59,422 nucleotides of DNA, taken from positions 1 through 59,422 of the forward strand of contig JAFZFF010000089.1 of assembly GCA_017556045.1 (NCBI GenBank). The letters are read 5' to 3'. The notes below the pieces were generated by a model. That model had not been told where the DNA came from and made no database searches. It was given only the letters and a program-made list of their open reading frames with translations. A program made the position numbers and the translations under genes. This DNA is from Bacteroidaceae bacterium (lineage in GTDB: Bacteria > Bacteroidota > Bacteroidia > Bacteroidales > Bacteroidaceae). Below, one piece after another: positions 28,723-36,626 of the stretch (within the stretch, counting starts at the first letter, position 1; each line of letters starts with the position of its first letter).

Positions 28723-29640
28723 ATGGAAAAGATTATCGGACTTATCGATGCTCCATTCACACCATTCTATCCCGATGGTGAGGTCAACTACGAACCCATA
28801 CCCGCATACGCTGCTATGCTGCAGAAGAACGGACTCAAGGGTGTATTCATCAACGGATCATCTGGCGAAGGATACATGCTCACCGAAGAGGAGCGCATGA
28901 GCTTGGCAGAGGCCTGGATGAAGGCTGCTCCCAAAGACTTTAAGGTCATCGTACACGTGGGTAGCACTTGCGTGAAGAGTGCTCGCCGCATGGCTGCTCA
29001 TGCCCAGCAGATAGGAGCCTTCGGCATAGGTACCATGGCACCTCCCTTCCCCAAGATTGGCCGTATTGAGGAGCTTGTAAAGTATTGTGAAGAGATAGCA
29101 TCGGCAGCGCCCGACCTGCCCTTCTACTACTATCATATCCCGGCATTCAACGGTGCATTCCTCTCTATGGTAGACTTCCTCAAGGCTGTAGATGGCCGCA
29201 TACCTAACTTTGCTGGTATCAAGTATACCTTTGAGAGCATCTACGAGTACAACCAGTGCCGCCTCTATAAGAATGGCAAGTATGATATGCTCCACGGACA
29301 AGATGAGACCATACTGCCCTCACTCGCTATGGGTGGCGCACAAGGCGGCATAGGTGGCACGACCAACTACAATGGATGTAACCTGGTAGGTATCATCGAT
29401 GCATGGAACGCTGGTGACATAGAGAAGGCACGCGAACTGCAAAACTTCTCACAAGAGGTCATCAACGTCATCTGCCACTATCGCGGCAACATCGTGTGCG
29501 GTAAGCGCATCATGAAGCTCATCGGTCTCGACCTGGGCCCCAACCGTACTCCGTTCCAAAACATGACTGATGCCGAAGAAGAGGCTTGCCGCAAAGAGCT
29601 CGAAGCCATCAACTTCTTTGACCGATGCAATAAATTCTAA
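28723..29640 (+). CDS. nanA: N-acetylneuraminate lyase
   Basis: This 305-residue protein belongs to the DapA/NanA aldolase family (TIM barrel). GSSGE (45-49) binds the substrate carboxylate, Tyr137 in YYYHIP and Lys167 in GIKYT match the catalytic Tyr and Schiff-base Lys of sialic acid lyase, and the YYYHIP form favours NanA over DapA. The reaction splits N-acetylneuraminate into N-acetylmannosamine and pyruvate in the cytoplasm, the first step of sialic acid use. No sialidase, epimerase or sialic acid transporter lies within this window, so the gene stands alone here. A well-formed promoter precedes it. Confidence 0.9.
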   Translation: MEKIIGLIDAPFTPFYPDGEVNYEPIPAYAAMLQKNGLKGVFINGSSGEGYMLTEEERMSLAEAWMKAAPKDFKVIVHVGSTCVKSARRMAAHAQQIGAFGIGTMAPPFPKIGRIEELVKYCEEIASAAPDLPFYYYHIPAFNGAFLSMVDFLKAVDGRIPNFAGIKYTFESIYEYNQCRLYKNGKYDMLHGQDETILPSLAMGGAQGGIGGTTNYNGCNLVGIIDAWNAGDIEKARELQNFSQEVINVICHYRGNIVCGKRIMKLIGLDLGPNRTPFQNMTDAEEEACRKELEAINFFDRCNKF

Positions 29641-29646
29641 ATCATC

Positions 29647-29723
29647 AAGAGTGAAGAGTTAGGGTAAGCTCCCTCGCTCTTCGCTCTTCACTCTTCGCTC
29701 TTCACTTATAACTCTTCACTCTT
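29647..29723. repeat. Heptamer array with 15-bp inverted ends, directly before oxyR
   Basis: Seven 7-mers of form [AC][AG]CTCTT (29675-29723, one decayed to CACTTAT) end exactly at the base before the oxyR ATG. In addition 29647-29661 is the perfect reverse complement of 29709-29723 (15 bp). The array fills nearly all of the 83-bp nanA-oxyR gap. Confidence 0.85.
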
Positions 29724-30650
29724 ATGAACCTCCAACAGTTAGAGTATATCGTGGCGCTCGACAAGCACCGCCACTTCCAGAGAGCCGCCGAGTCGTGCGG
29801 CGTGAGCCAGCCCACCCTGAGTGCACTGATACAAAAGCTCGAGGAGGAGCTCGACCTCACACTCTTCGACCGCAAGAGTCATCCCATCTGCCCCACTGAT
29901 AGTGGACGTGCTGTCATTGACCAAGCCCGTGTGGTACTATACCATGTGGCTCAGCTCAAGGAGATGACTCTCAAGGAGAAAGAGATAGGATGTGGCACCA
30001 TACGCATCGGTGTCATCCCCACCGTAGCGCCCTACATCTTGCCACGCTTGTTCAAGCAGATGCAGCAGATGTTCCCACAGATAGAGCTGAAGGCCTATGA
30101 GCTGCGCACCTCTGTCATCATCGAGCAGTTGCGCAAGGCCGAGCTTGACATGGCTATCCTCGCCACCCCACTGGAGCAGCCCGACTTCCTCGAGATACCT
30201 CTCTACTATGAGAAGTTTGCCGCCTACGTAGCGCCCACCGAAGAGATATATGAGAAAGAAGAGATAGCTGCGCATGAGATGCCCACCGAGCACCTATGGG
30301 TACTCAAGGAGGGACACTGCATGAGAAATCAGGTGTTTAACTTCTGTCAGACTCAGTCGGCCTACTCTACCTCATACGAAGCAGGCAGCATCGACACCCT
30401 TATCAAGATTGTCGACGAGAACGGAGGCTATACCGTCATCCCCGAACTACACCTGCCGCTCCTCCATGAGGGACAACAGGCACATGTACGCCAGCTCTCA
30501 GCCCCCACTCCCGTGCGTGAGATATCGCTTGTCATCCGCCAAGACTACGTACGCGAGCGCCTTGTCAACTCAGTAGCAGATGCCGTCAAGGCCATCATCC
30601 CTGAGAGTATGCTCGACGCACGATTAAAGAAATTTGCCATCAAGCTATAA
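29724..30650 (+). CDS. oxyR: Hydrogen peroxide sensor OxyR (LysR family)
   Basis: This 308-residue LysR-type regulator has the N-terminal winged helix (MNLQQLEYIVALDKHRHFQR, AAESCGVSQPTLSALIQKLE) and a periplasmic-binding-like sensor domain. The redox cysteines are exactly where E. coli OxyR has them: Cys199 in LKEGHCMRNQ and Cys208 in FNFC. Peroxide should join them and switch on oxidative stress genes such as ahpCF, dps and katA, none of which lies in this window. The start codon directly abuts a heptamer repeat that could fold over it (see findings). A strong terminator follows at 30682-30709. Confidence 0.95.
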   Translation: MNLQQLEYIVALDKHRHFQRAAESCGVSQPTLSALIQKLEEELDLTLFDRKSHPICPTDSGRAVIDQARVVLYHVAQLKEMTLKEKEIGCGTIRIGVIPTVAPYILPRLFKQMQQMFPQIELKAYELRTSVIIEQLRKAELDMAILATPLEQPDFLEIPLYYEKFAAYVAPTEEIYEKEEIAAHEMPTEHLWVLKEGHCMRNQVFNFCQTQSAYSTSYEAGSIDTLIKIVDENGGYTVIPELHLPLLHEGQQAHVRQLSAPTPVREISLVIRQDYVRERLVNSVADAVKAIIPESMLDARLKKFAIKL

Positions 30651-30681
30651 AGCCGATGGCAAATCTCAAATGACTATTCAT

Positions 30682-30709
30682 AAGGGGTGGCACACTGGTG
30701 TCACTCCTT
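30682..30709 (+). terminator. oxyR terminator overlapping the convergent CPBP gene
   Basis: A 12-bp stem (30682-30693 with 30698-30709, two G-U pairs on the plus strand), a 4-nt loop and then CGCATTTT form an intrinsic terminator 31 bp after oxyR. Its right arm lies within the last codons and stop of the convergent CPBP gene, so both genes share the structure. Confidence 0.8.
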
Positions 30710-31600
30710 TCGCATTTTATAAGCAATCCACACCGCCACTACGATGTAGGCAGCTGCACCGATGATGCCTGTAGGCACGGGACCTACGAAACGGTCATAT
30801 GCCATAGGATTGGCAATGAAGAGTACGCCGATAGAGGCTGTACCATTCAGAGCACCATGCGCAAATACGGCAGGCAAGCAGCTCTCAGTCTTCAAGGTGA
30901 CGTATGAGAAGAGCGTGCCACACACGATGCAAAAGACACACATGGCAATGATGCCCCACCACGGATAACCAGGATAGTTCATACCATAGTTGTGTCCGGC
31001 CACAATGATGGGAGCATGCCAGATACCCCAGATAAAGCCGGTGAGCAGTACGGAAGGGATGAACTTCATACGCTGTGCCACCTTGGGCAACAGGTAACCA
31101 CGCCAGCCCCACTCTTCGCCAAAGCAGGGGATGAAGTTGAGCAGCGGCGCCAAGCACATGAGCACTACCTGCGTCGCCCAAAATGCCGCGGGAGGTATAG
31201 GCTGCGTAGCCATCATAGCATTGTAAGAGGTGAGGGTAAACTCCGAAGGGCACACCGCGAAGTAGATGACTGCACCAATAATGGTCAGCACCATAGGGCC
31301 AAACCATCCGATAAGGTAGTAGCGTACATTGCCCTTGAGATTGAGGCGAAGCATCGCATTCTTGAATCCCTCACGAGTAACAAGGCGGGTGATGAGCACT
31401 CCGATAGCAGGGAAGAACATCAGCACGGCAGTGAGAGCCGTATTGATGAGTGTCTCTTCGGTAGTAAACGATGCTGCATCGCGTCCCAGCGTGCGAGGCC
31501 AGATGAGTGCGATAGTCCATGCATAGGTCATCGCAAAGGTGATGAGGAGAAATAGCCAAATGCGGCGAGTCTCCAATTTCTTTTCATTTTCCATAATCAA
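30701..31600 (-). CDS. CPBP-family intramembrane metalloprotease
   Basis: This 299-residue, largely hydrophobic protein has the CPBP (Abi, CAAX-protease-like) motifs in order: FGEEWGWRGYLLP (EExxxR), FIWGIWHAP and FAHGALNG. About eight membrane segments can be counted. Bacterial members include bacteriocin self-immunity proteins and anti-sigma proteases, but most have no known substrate. The second Met two codons in (31594) may be the true start. The gene converges on oxyR and its 5' side abuts a palindromic repeat cluster (31602-31690), where I see no promoter. Confidence 0.9.
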   Translation of the reverse strand: MIMENEKKLETRRIWLFLLITFAMTYAWTIALIWPRTLGRDAASFTTEETLINTALTAVLMFFPAIGVLITRLVTREGFKNAMLRLNLKGNVRYYLIGWFGPMVLTIIGAVIYFAVCPSEFTLTSYNAMMATQPIPPAAFWATQVVLMCLAPLLNFIPCFGEEWGWRGYLLPKVAQRMKFIPSVLLTGFIWGIWHAPIIVAGHNYGMNYPGYPWWGIIAMCVFCIVCGTLFSYVTLKTESCLPAVFAHGALNGTASIGVLFIANPMAYDRFVGPVPTGIIGAAAYIVVAVWIAYKMRKE

Positions 31601-31601
31601 T

Positions 31602-31690
31602 AGACCCCCTCTGCCCTTTGGGAACTCCTCGGGGAAACTAAAGTTTCCTTCGTCGCAACCGACGCTTTCATACCGCGTCGGCTATGGGGA
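31602..31690. repeat. GC-rich palindromic repeat cluster
   Basis: AGACCCCCTCTGCCCTTTGG begins a copy related to the repeats at 31775 and 33655. It is followed by the palindrome GGAAACTAAAGTTTCC and a hairpin with 7-bp arms CCGACGC and GCGTCGG. No gene lies in 31601-31762. Confidence 0.6.
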
Positions 31691-31762
31691 GAACTTTCCA
31701 GACAGTTTACCAAGGAGGCATGGTTTTTAATTATTATTTATCACGATTATTACTTAACTCCA

Positions 31763-32911
31763 TTACTTTGCCTCGCTCCCCATAGAGGGGGAGCTGTCCG
31801 AAGGACTGAGGGGGTCTTTTATCCCAAATACACACCATCTCACGAAAGGTATCCTGCGCAGCACCTCCCACAACACGACAGAGCCCGCAAAGGTTGCGAT
31901 GAGGGCAAGGGAGTAGATAAGCCACAGAGGAAGCTCCGTACCCTTGAGCAGCAGACACGAACCGGTACATACGGACATATGCACGATGTAGAGGCCGAAG
32001 CTACTGCGCGTCATATACTGCGCAAAGGGCGTAGTGCTATCGAATCGACGTTTGAAAAGCCCGAAGAGGGACATCGAGGCATATCCGCAGTAGAGCATAC
32101 ACGACAAACTCTGCAACGCTGCAGGCGAGGTATAGTCCTTGCTATAGAACTGCACGCAGAACAACACTCCCCAACAAACTGCGCACAACAGATTCCCCCT
32201 ACACTCATCAGCCAAAAGACTGTGTAGACGTTCACACGCAAACAGGTAATATCCCCCTAAGAAGGCTGTAAAGTAATAGATTGGGCGATAGAGATTGAGG
32301 AGTCCGTCAAGAGCGCCAGGTTCGTCAATCTGTGTCTGCGCCACCAGACATAATAGCAAGAAGAGTGAGCGCGGTACATATGTCAACTTGGTGTCTGACA
32401 TCTTATCCAGCCATGCCTCTACCCTATCGGCATCCAGCACCTTGCGCACCACGAGCAGCAAAAGAGAGAACACATAGAGGTCTTGGATAAACCACAAGGG
32501 CCCCGTGCCACTAACCACAGCGATAAGGTATTTTGCCACGAAGGGCATATCGGCAGGCATGGCATCCCAGCCACCTCCAGCAGTGATATTGAGTGCGCCG
32601 AGCGCGCCACCAAAGACAAGCAGGCCAAGTGTAGAGGGCACGAGTAGCTTGCGGGTACGCTCACGGAAAAACTCCCTTGCCGTACGACTCTTCAGCGCAT
32701 AGCGACATGAGGCACCAGCCAAGACGAACATCAGTGTCATAAACCATGGGTAGAGCACCGTACACACGGTGTCCCACCACTGATGCTCGCGAAATCCTCC
32801 GATAGCGCCAAAGACGCCCTGAGCATTGAAGTTGTAGAACACATGATAGATTAGCACCAGCACCACAATAACCCAGCGCAGATTATCGATAAAGTAATGA
32901 CGGGAATTCAT
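31763..32911 (-). CDS. Acyltransferase family 3 membrane protein
   Basis: This 382-residue protein has about ten membrane segments and the acyltransferase-3 start pattern (FIDNLRWVIVVLVLIYHVFY, with the conserved His in the first segment), plus ERTRKLLVP, the typical R-x10-20-P loop. Such proteins O-acylate sugars, glucans or peptidoglycan components at the membrane; the acceptor is unknown. The last residues (DPLSPSDSSPSMGSEAK) and the stop region are encoded by a palindromic repeat (31775-31817), so the natural C-terminus has apparently been replaced or extended. Confidence 0.88.
   Translation of the reverse strand: MNSRHYFIDNLRWVIVVLVLIYHVFYNFNAQGVFGAIGGFREHQWWDTVCTVLYPWFMTLMFVLAGASCRYALKSRTAREFFRERTRKLLVPSTLGLLVFGGALGALNITAGGGWDAMPADMPFVAKYLIAVVSGTGPLWFIQDLYVFSLLLLVVRKVLDADRVEAWLDKMSDTKLTYVPRSLFLLLCLVAQTQIDEPGALDGLLNLYRPIYYFTAFLGGYYLFACERLHSLLADECRGNLLCAVCWGVLFCVQFYSKDYTSPAALQSLSCMLYCGYASMSLFGLFKRRFDSTTPFAQYMTRSSFGLYIVHMSVCTGSCLLLKGTELPLWLIYSLALIATFAGSVVLWEVLRRIPFVRWCVFGIKDPLSPSDSSPSMGSEAK
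31775..31817. repeat. 43-bp palindromic repeat, copy inside acyltransferase 3' end
   Basis: This segment is the exact reverse complement of 33655-33697 (43 of 43 bases). Each copy contains two stem-loops: GTCC-TTC-GGAC and GCTCCCC-CTCTAT-GGGGAGC. Here it is translated as the C-terminus of the acyltransferase. Confidence 0.85.
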
Positions 32912-32981
32912 AACAGCAAATTACTGTTTTTGACGATTTCCGAGATGATACATCCCGGAGGCAATTATCATTTTTTAATTC

Positions 32982-33446
32982 TCAATTATCAATTTTTAAC
33001 AGCTCCTGCGGATAGTTTATCACATACTGCTTGCCGTTGGTGAGGGTTACAAGTGCCAACTCATTTAAGTTGACAACAGACATATAGTAGAAGCCAAACA
33101 TTCTCTTAAAATACCAACCTGTATATCCGAAGAAGCCTCCATTTCCTATCAAACGAATGCTATGGGCTAATTCGCGCATCGTAATGCTATGAACAGAAGC
33201 TATATCCGAGAGGACTTTACTTCCTAGGTAAAACTTTATTATAATCTGTTCCTTCTCAACGTAAACATAGCGTGGAGTACGCAAACCTGTTGCGGTGACC
33301 AGTAGGAATATAGCTCCAATAGCAATGAGCCCACCTACAGGCGCATTTCCAAACAATGCTATATAAAAAAAGACTCCCCACAAGGATAAAATGGAAAGCA
33401 CCGATATCGTGATGACTTTCCAGTCTCTACGAAATTTGTAAATCAT
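32982..33446 (-). CDS. Small membrane protein with PH-like domain
   Basis: This 154-residue protein has two N-terminal membrane segments (about 11-31 and 37-54) and a C-terminal beta-rich domain with EKEQIIIKFYLGSKVLSDIA and ALVTLTNGKQYVINY, the pattern of bacterial PH-like domains. No enzymatic motif is visible. It is 10 bp after the ribbon-helix-helix gene and is the last gene of the SPFH operon. Its final residues (LLKIDN) and stop run into a CAATTNT-type heptamer stretch (about 32963-33000), so the gene end has been shaped by the repeat. Function unknown; membrane homeostasis is an inference from its SPFH neighbour. Confidence 0.7.
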   Translation of the reverse strand: MIYKFRRDWKVITISVLSILSLWGVFFYIALFGNAPVGGLIAIGAIFLLVTATGLRTPRYVYVEKEQIIIKFYLGSKVLSDIASVHSITMRELAHSIRLIGNGGFFGYTGWYFKRMFGFYYMSVVNLNELALVTLTNGKQYVINYPQELLKIDN

Positions 33447-33456
33447 ATCGTTTCAG

Positions 33457-33645
33457 TTATTGATTCTCACTTTTTGCCTTCACCTTCTTTGCCCTACCAT
33501 GCTTCTTCAGCGCCTCAGCAATGATCCATTGCAGCTGGCCATTGGTAGAGCGGAACTCGTCGGCAGCCCATTTTTCGATAGCCGCCAACGTGTCCGCATC
33601 GATGCGCAAGACGAAGTTCTTGGTTTTATTTTCTTTCTCAGCCAT
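33457..33645 (-). CDS. Arc-type ribbon-helix-helix DNA-binding protein
   Basis: This 62-residue protein reads as a ribbon-helix-helix: strand NFVLRIDADTLAAIEKWA followed by STNGQLQWIIAEALKKHG. The open frame extends upstream to 33726, but those 27 residues are encoded by a palindromic repeat and are not protein-like, so I chose the ATG at 33645 (MAEKENKTKN). It lies between the SPFH gene and the PH-like gene. A dimer of such proteins binds palindromic operators; the 15-bp palindrome at 34755-34769 near the operon start is a candidate target. Confidence 0.85.
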   Translation of the reverse strand: MAEKENKTKNFVLRIDADTLAAIEKWAADEFRSTNGQLQWIIAEALKKHGRAKKVKAKSENQ

Positions 33646-33654
33646 AATAATAAG

Positions 33655-33750
33655 AGACCCCCTCAGTCCTTCGGACAGCTCCCCCTCTATGGGGAGCAGC
33701 TCCGCAATTCTACAAAGCCCCTCCATAGAGGGAGGGGTTGGGGTGGGTCT
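33655..33750. repeat. 43-bp palindromic repeat and related GGGGAGG segment
   Basis: Positions 33655-33697 are the inverted partner of 31775-31817. A second related hairpin segment follows (CCCCTCC-ATA-GAGGGAGGGG, about 33719-33735), with TTGGGGTGGGT after it. The cluster separates the SPFH gene from the ribbon-helix-helix gene. Confidence 0.85.
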
Positions 33751-33755
33751 GTTTT

Positions 33756-34703
33756 TTAATGATTCAGCGTACCCGAATTAATCACTGGCTGCGCAGGCTC
33801 ATCGGCGCAGAGCACTACGAGCAAGTTGCTCACCATGGCAGCCTTCTTCTCCTCGTCGAGGTCCACGATCTCCTCCGATGATAGCTTGTCGAGCGCGAGC
33901 TTCACCATCGACACAGCACCCTCTACGATCTTCTCACGGGCGGTGATGATAGCGCTTGCCTGCTGACGCTTGAGCATGATAGCAGCAATCTCGGGAGCAT
34001 AGGCGAGATAGTTGATGCGAGCCTCTACCACCTCGATACCAGCCATTGAGAGGCGTTCGTTGAGCTGCTTCACCAGCTCCAGATTGATCTCATCAGCGCT
34101 TGAGCGCAAGGTGAGCTGCTCCTCCTTCGTATCAGTATCATCATAGGCATAGCGGCCAGCCACCTGACGAAGAGCAGCATCGCTCTGCACACGCACAAAG
34201 TTCTCAAAAGCACGCATACGGCTTGCCACTGCGGTGACGCCAACGGTATTGCTTGCCATCGTTTGAGAGTCGATCTCGAAGAGCGCCTTATACGTATCCT
34301 TCAACTTCCACACCAGCACCACACCGATCATGATGGGGTTACCCGTGAGGTCGTTCACCTTGATAGGCTCGGGGTTGAGGTTACGAGCACGGAGCGACAC
34401 CTTCTTCTTGTCCATGAAAGGATTTACCCAGAAGAAACCTGTGCGGAAGCAAGTACCCTCATACTTACCGAAGAACACCATCACACGCGCCTCATTAGGC
34501 TCCTGAGTAGTAAAGCCAATCAAGTGGAATATCCAAGCCAGGCCGAGCACCGAAGCACACACGCCGCCCACCACCTCGGGGATCCATCCATTTACAGCAC
34601 CTACGATAGACAGCACCACTGCTGCTACCATCAGCAAGTTGAGCAACAAAGCCACAAAGCCATTCATCACAAAACCATTGTAATCTCTTTCTTTCGTTTC
34701 CAT
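33756..34703 (-). CDS. SPFH/band 7 domain membrane protein
   Basis: This 315-residue protein has two N-terminal membrane segments (about 15-37 and 43-63) and an SPFH (stomatin/prohibitin) domain: EARVMVFFGKYEGTCF, NPIMIGVVLVWKLKDTYKAL, then a long helical stretch (VKQLNERLSMAGIEVVEARI) and a helix with ALDKLSSEEIVDLDEEKK. Family members form ring-like oligomers in membrane microdomains and often control proteases. It heads an operon with a ribbon-helix-helix protein and a PH-like membrane protein and has a consensus promoter at 34772-34803. The specific role is unknown. Confidence 0.92.
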   Translation of the reverse strand: METKERDYNGFVMNGFVALLLNLLMVAAVVLSIVGAVNGWIPEVVGGVCASVLGLAWIFHLIGFTTQEPNEARVMVFFGKYEGTCFRTGFFWVNPFMDKKKVSLRARNLNPEPIKVNDLTGNPIMIGVVLVWKLKDTYKALFEIDSQTMASNTVGVTAVASRMRAFENFVRVQSDAALRQVAGRYAYDDTDTKEEQLTLRSSADEINLELVKQLNERLSMAGIEVVEARINYLAYAPEIAAIMLKRQQASAIITAREKIVEGAVSMVKLALDKLSSEEIVDLDEEKKAAMVSNLLVVLCADEPAQPVINSGTLNH

Positions 34704-34754
34704 AGTTCTTATTTTTAGTTGTTAAACAATCATTACATTACGCCCGTTTCAGTA

Positions 34755-34803
34755 ATATCATTTTGATATCACAAAGATAGTGATTTAAAAATTGATTTTA
34801 CAA
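34755..34803 (-). promoter_or_regulatory. Promoter of the SPFH operon with palindromic operator candidate
   Basis: TTG (34803-34801), a 21-bp spacer and TATCTTTG (34779-34772) on the minus strand match the phylum consensus. A perfect 15-bp palindrome, ATATCA-TTT-TGATAT (34755-34769), covers the expected start site near 34765. A dimeric ribbon-helix-helix protein is encoded in the same operon, so autoregulation is plausible. Confidence 0.7.
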
Positions 34804-34867
34804 ATATTTTGGTAAGAAAATTAAAATAATACTCAAAAAAAATAAGGACAGCCCTATCACATAGACT

Positions 34868-34985
34868 GTCCATTATCAATTAACAACTTCGTTGTTGAGC
34901 TTCGGCTGCGCTCGCTGCAAAAGATAAGCCAGCTTCTCTCTTGCTCACTGGCACGAACCTTATCAATTATCAATTATCAATTGCC
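34868..34985. repeat. Composite repeat module, intergenic copy
   Basis: The module runs: CCATTATCAATTA, a stem AACAAC-TTC-GTTGTT, GAGCTTCGGCTGCGCTC, a middle part with AGCTTCTCTCTTGC, GCACGAACC, then TTATCAA three times (34960-34980). The clpB insertion at 59027-59137 (minus strand) shows the same order and much of the same sequence. The right end supplies the stop codon of the kinase gene (34977-34979). Confidence 0.75.
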
Positions 34986-36620
34986 AATATCCCCTACTAC
35001 CTTCGCACGATTCCAGTTGTCGGCTTTGCGGTATAGCTCCTCTGAGCCTTGTGGTACGTGTAGAGTGATGTTCTTCTTATTATATATGGGTGGTATGCGC
35101 TGTGGCACGGGGGAGTAGTTATATACATCGGTGAGGCTATCGCAGTCAAAGAATACATACTCACCTATCTCCTCCACCGAGGCGGGTATGTGTATCTCCT
35201 TCAGGCTTGTGCAGTGCCAGAATACGCCACGGTCTATCTTGGTCAATGTCGAGGGTAGCGATACCTCTTTCAGACTTGTGCAGATGGCAAAGGCATCGAG
35301 CCCCAGTACCTCTACACCTTCGGGGATGATGAGTTTCTCCAGCTTACCACACTTCACGAATGCCTTTTGTGGTATCTCCTTGATGTTTGTGGAGAGTTGA
35401 AGATTTATTAAGTTTTCTAGCATTTCGAAACTGCTCGCTCCAATCTTCTCAACGCTTTTAGGTAGATGTACCAATTTTAGTCGATTACACCGTCCGAAGG
35501 CATTGAATCCAATCTCCCGAATACCCTCAGGAATATAAACAGATTTCATATGACGCCCGCCATATGCTTCCGCCTCTACTGCTACTGTGCGATATTCCTT
35601 GCCCGCATTGTCGTACACCTTGTCATGGATGTAGAGATTCTCAAGTCGTTTACCTCCTACCGCCATGCAGATGAGACTGTCTTTAGAGAGTATTCGGTAG
35701 TAATTTCGTTCATAATAGATATCATAGTCAGGTTTTCTGAATCTCCACCTAAGTTCCAATAGCATTGTCCTATAATGGTCGGTCTTGCTATAGTGCGTAT
35801 ATCCTATATACAGGAACATCGCAAGAGTAAATGTTATCAGTATGCTACGCATCCATCTGCGCTTTTGTACGATGGCTCTGATGACCTCGTCCACATTGTC
35901 ATAGCGGTCTTGCTTAGCTATTGCGCTACATTTCTCGATGACGCGTCGCAAGCGCTTGGGTACATCAGCACACGTCACCTCCATCACATACCTCATCAGC
36001 TGTCCCAGGGCATAGATATCGGTGCGCTCATCTACCTCTCGGACATCGCCCATCTGTAGCTCGGGTGCCGCGAATGCCTGCGTAGTGCCTGCCGTATGGC
36101 TATAGGCATCGGCAAAGCAAAACCCGAGGTCAATGATTTTCACATCGCTATTCACCTGCGTCAGCATCACATTCTCAGGCTTCAGATCCAGGTATGCCAC
36201 ATGAGCTTCGTGTAGCGCCTTCAGTCCGCGTAGCAATTGCAGAAACAGTTTCTCAAAGTTACGCCTGCTTGCGAAATACTCTGGCTCCTGTGCCAACTTC
36301 TCTTCGAGCGTACGGCCATTCACCAGCTCCATTAGTATGTATAGTTCCTCGGCATCCTCATCGATAGCCTCGTATCGTACGATATATTCGTTGCTGATGC
36401 TACGCCCCACCTCATACTCCTTTTGGTAGGCCGAGCGGTATCGCCAGTCGCTCTTGAGCTCGGGGCGCAGGCGCTTCACAAAGTACTCCTTGCCCTCAAT
36501 GCGCACACGATAGGCCAACGATGTAGCGCCGCCGAAGGGCATAAGCTCCACGCGGTCAAAGCCCTCGCTCTCGATGATGCCCGAGGTGAGCGCCTTACTA
36601 TTTCTTATCAGTATGCTCAA
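34977..36620 (-). CDS. Hanks-type protein kinase fused to BspA-like leucine-rich repeats
   Basis: This 547-residue protein starts with a Ser/Thr kinase domain (about 22-255): glycine-rich FGGATSLAYRV, catalytic Lys49 (YFVKRL), a YLDLKPENV catalytic loop with Asp145 and Asn150, DLG (Asp164) in place of DFG, and APE (185-187). HRD reads YLD, but all catalytic residues are present, so activity is likely. One membrane segment (about 258-276) follows, then BspA-type leucine-rich repeats (about 340-520; IPEGIREIGFNAFGRCNRL, LPSTLTKIDRGVFWHCTSL). The kinase should face the cytoplasm and the repeats the periplasm, the layout of a receptor kinase. It is 6 bp after a small regulator-like gene and its stop lies in a repeat module. 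Confidence 0.9.
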   Translation of the reverse strand: MSILIRNSKALTSGIIESEGFDRVELMPFGGATSLAYRVRIEGKEYFVKRLRPELKSDWRYRSAYQKEYEVGRSISNEYIVRYEAIDEDAEELYILMELVNGRTLEEKLAQEPEYFASRRNFEKLFLQLLRGLKALHEAHVAYLDLKPENVMLTQVNSDVKIIDLGFCFADAYSHTAGTTQAFAAPELQMGDVREVDERTDIYALGQLMRYVMEVTCADVPKRLRRVIEKCSAIAKQDRYDNVDEVIRAIVQKRRWMRSILITFTLAMFLYIGYTHYSKTDHYRTMLLELRWRFRKPDYDIYYERNYYRILSKDSLICMAVGGKRLENLYIHDKVYDNAGKEYRTVAVEAEAYGGRHMKSVYIPEGIREIGFNAFGRCNRLKLVHLPKSVEKIGASSFEMLENLINLQLSTNIKEIPQKAFVKCGKLEKLIIPEGVEVLGLDAFAICTSLKEVSLPSTLTKIDRGVFWHCTSLKEIHIPASVEEIGEYVFFDCDSLTDVYNYSPVPQRIPPIYNKKNITLHVPQGSEELYRKADNWNRAKVVGDIGN

Positions 36621-36626
36621 TGCTGC

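Noticed and set aside
33646-33726. N-terminal extension of the ribbon-helix-helix protein
   Set aside because: The 27 extra codons coincide with a palindromic repeat; the family pattern begins at 33645.
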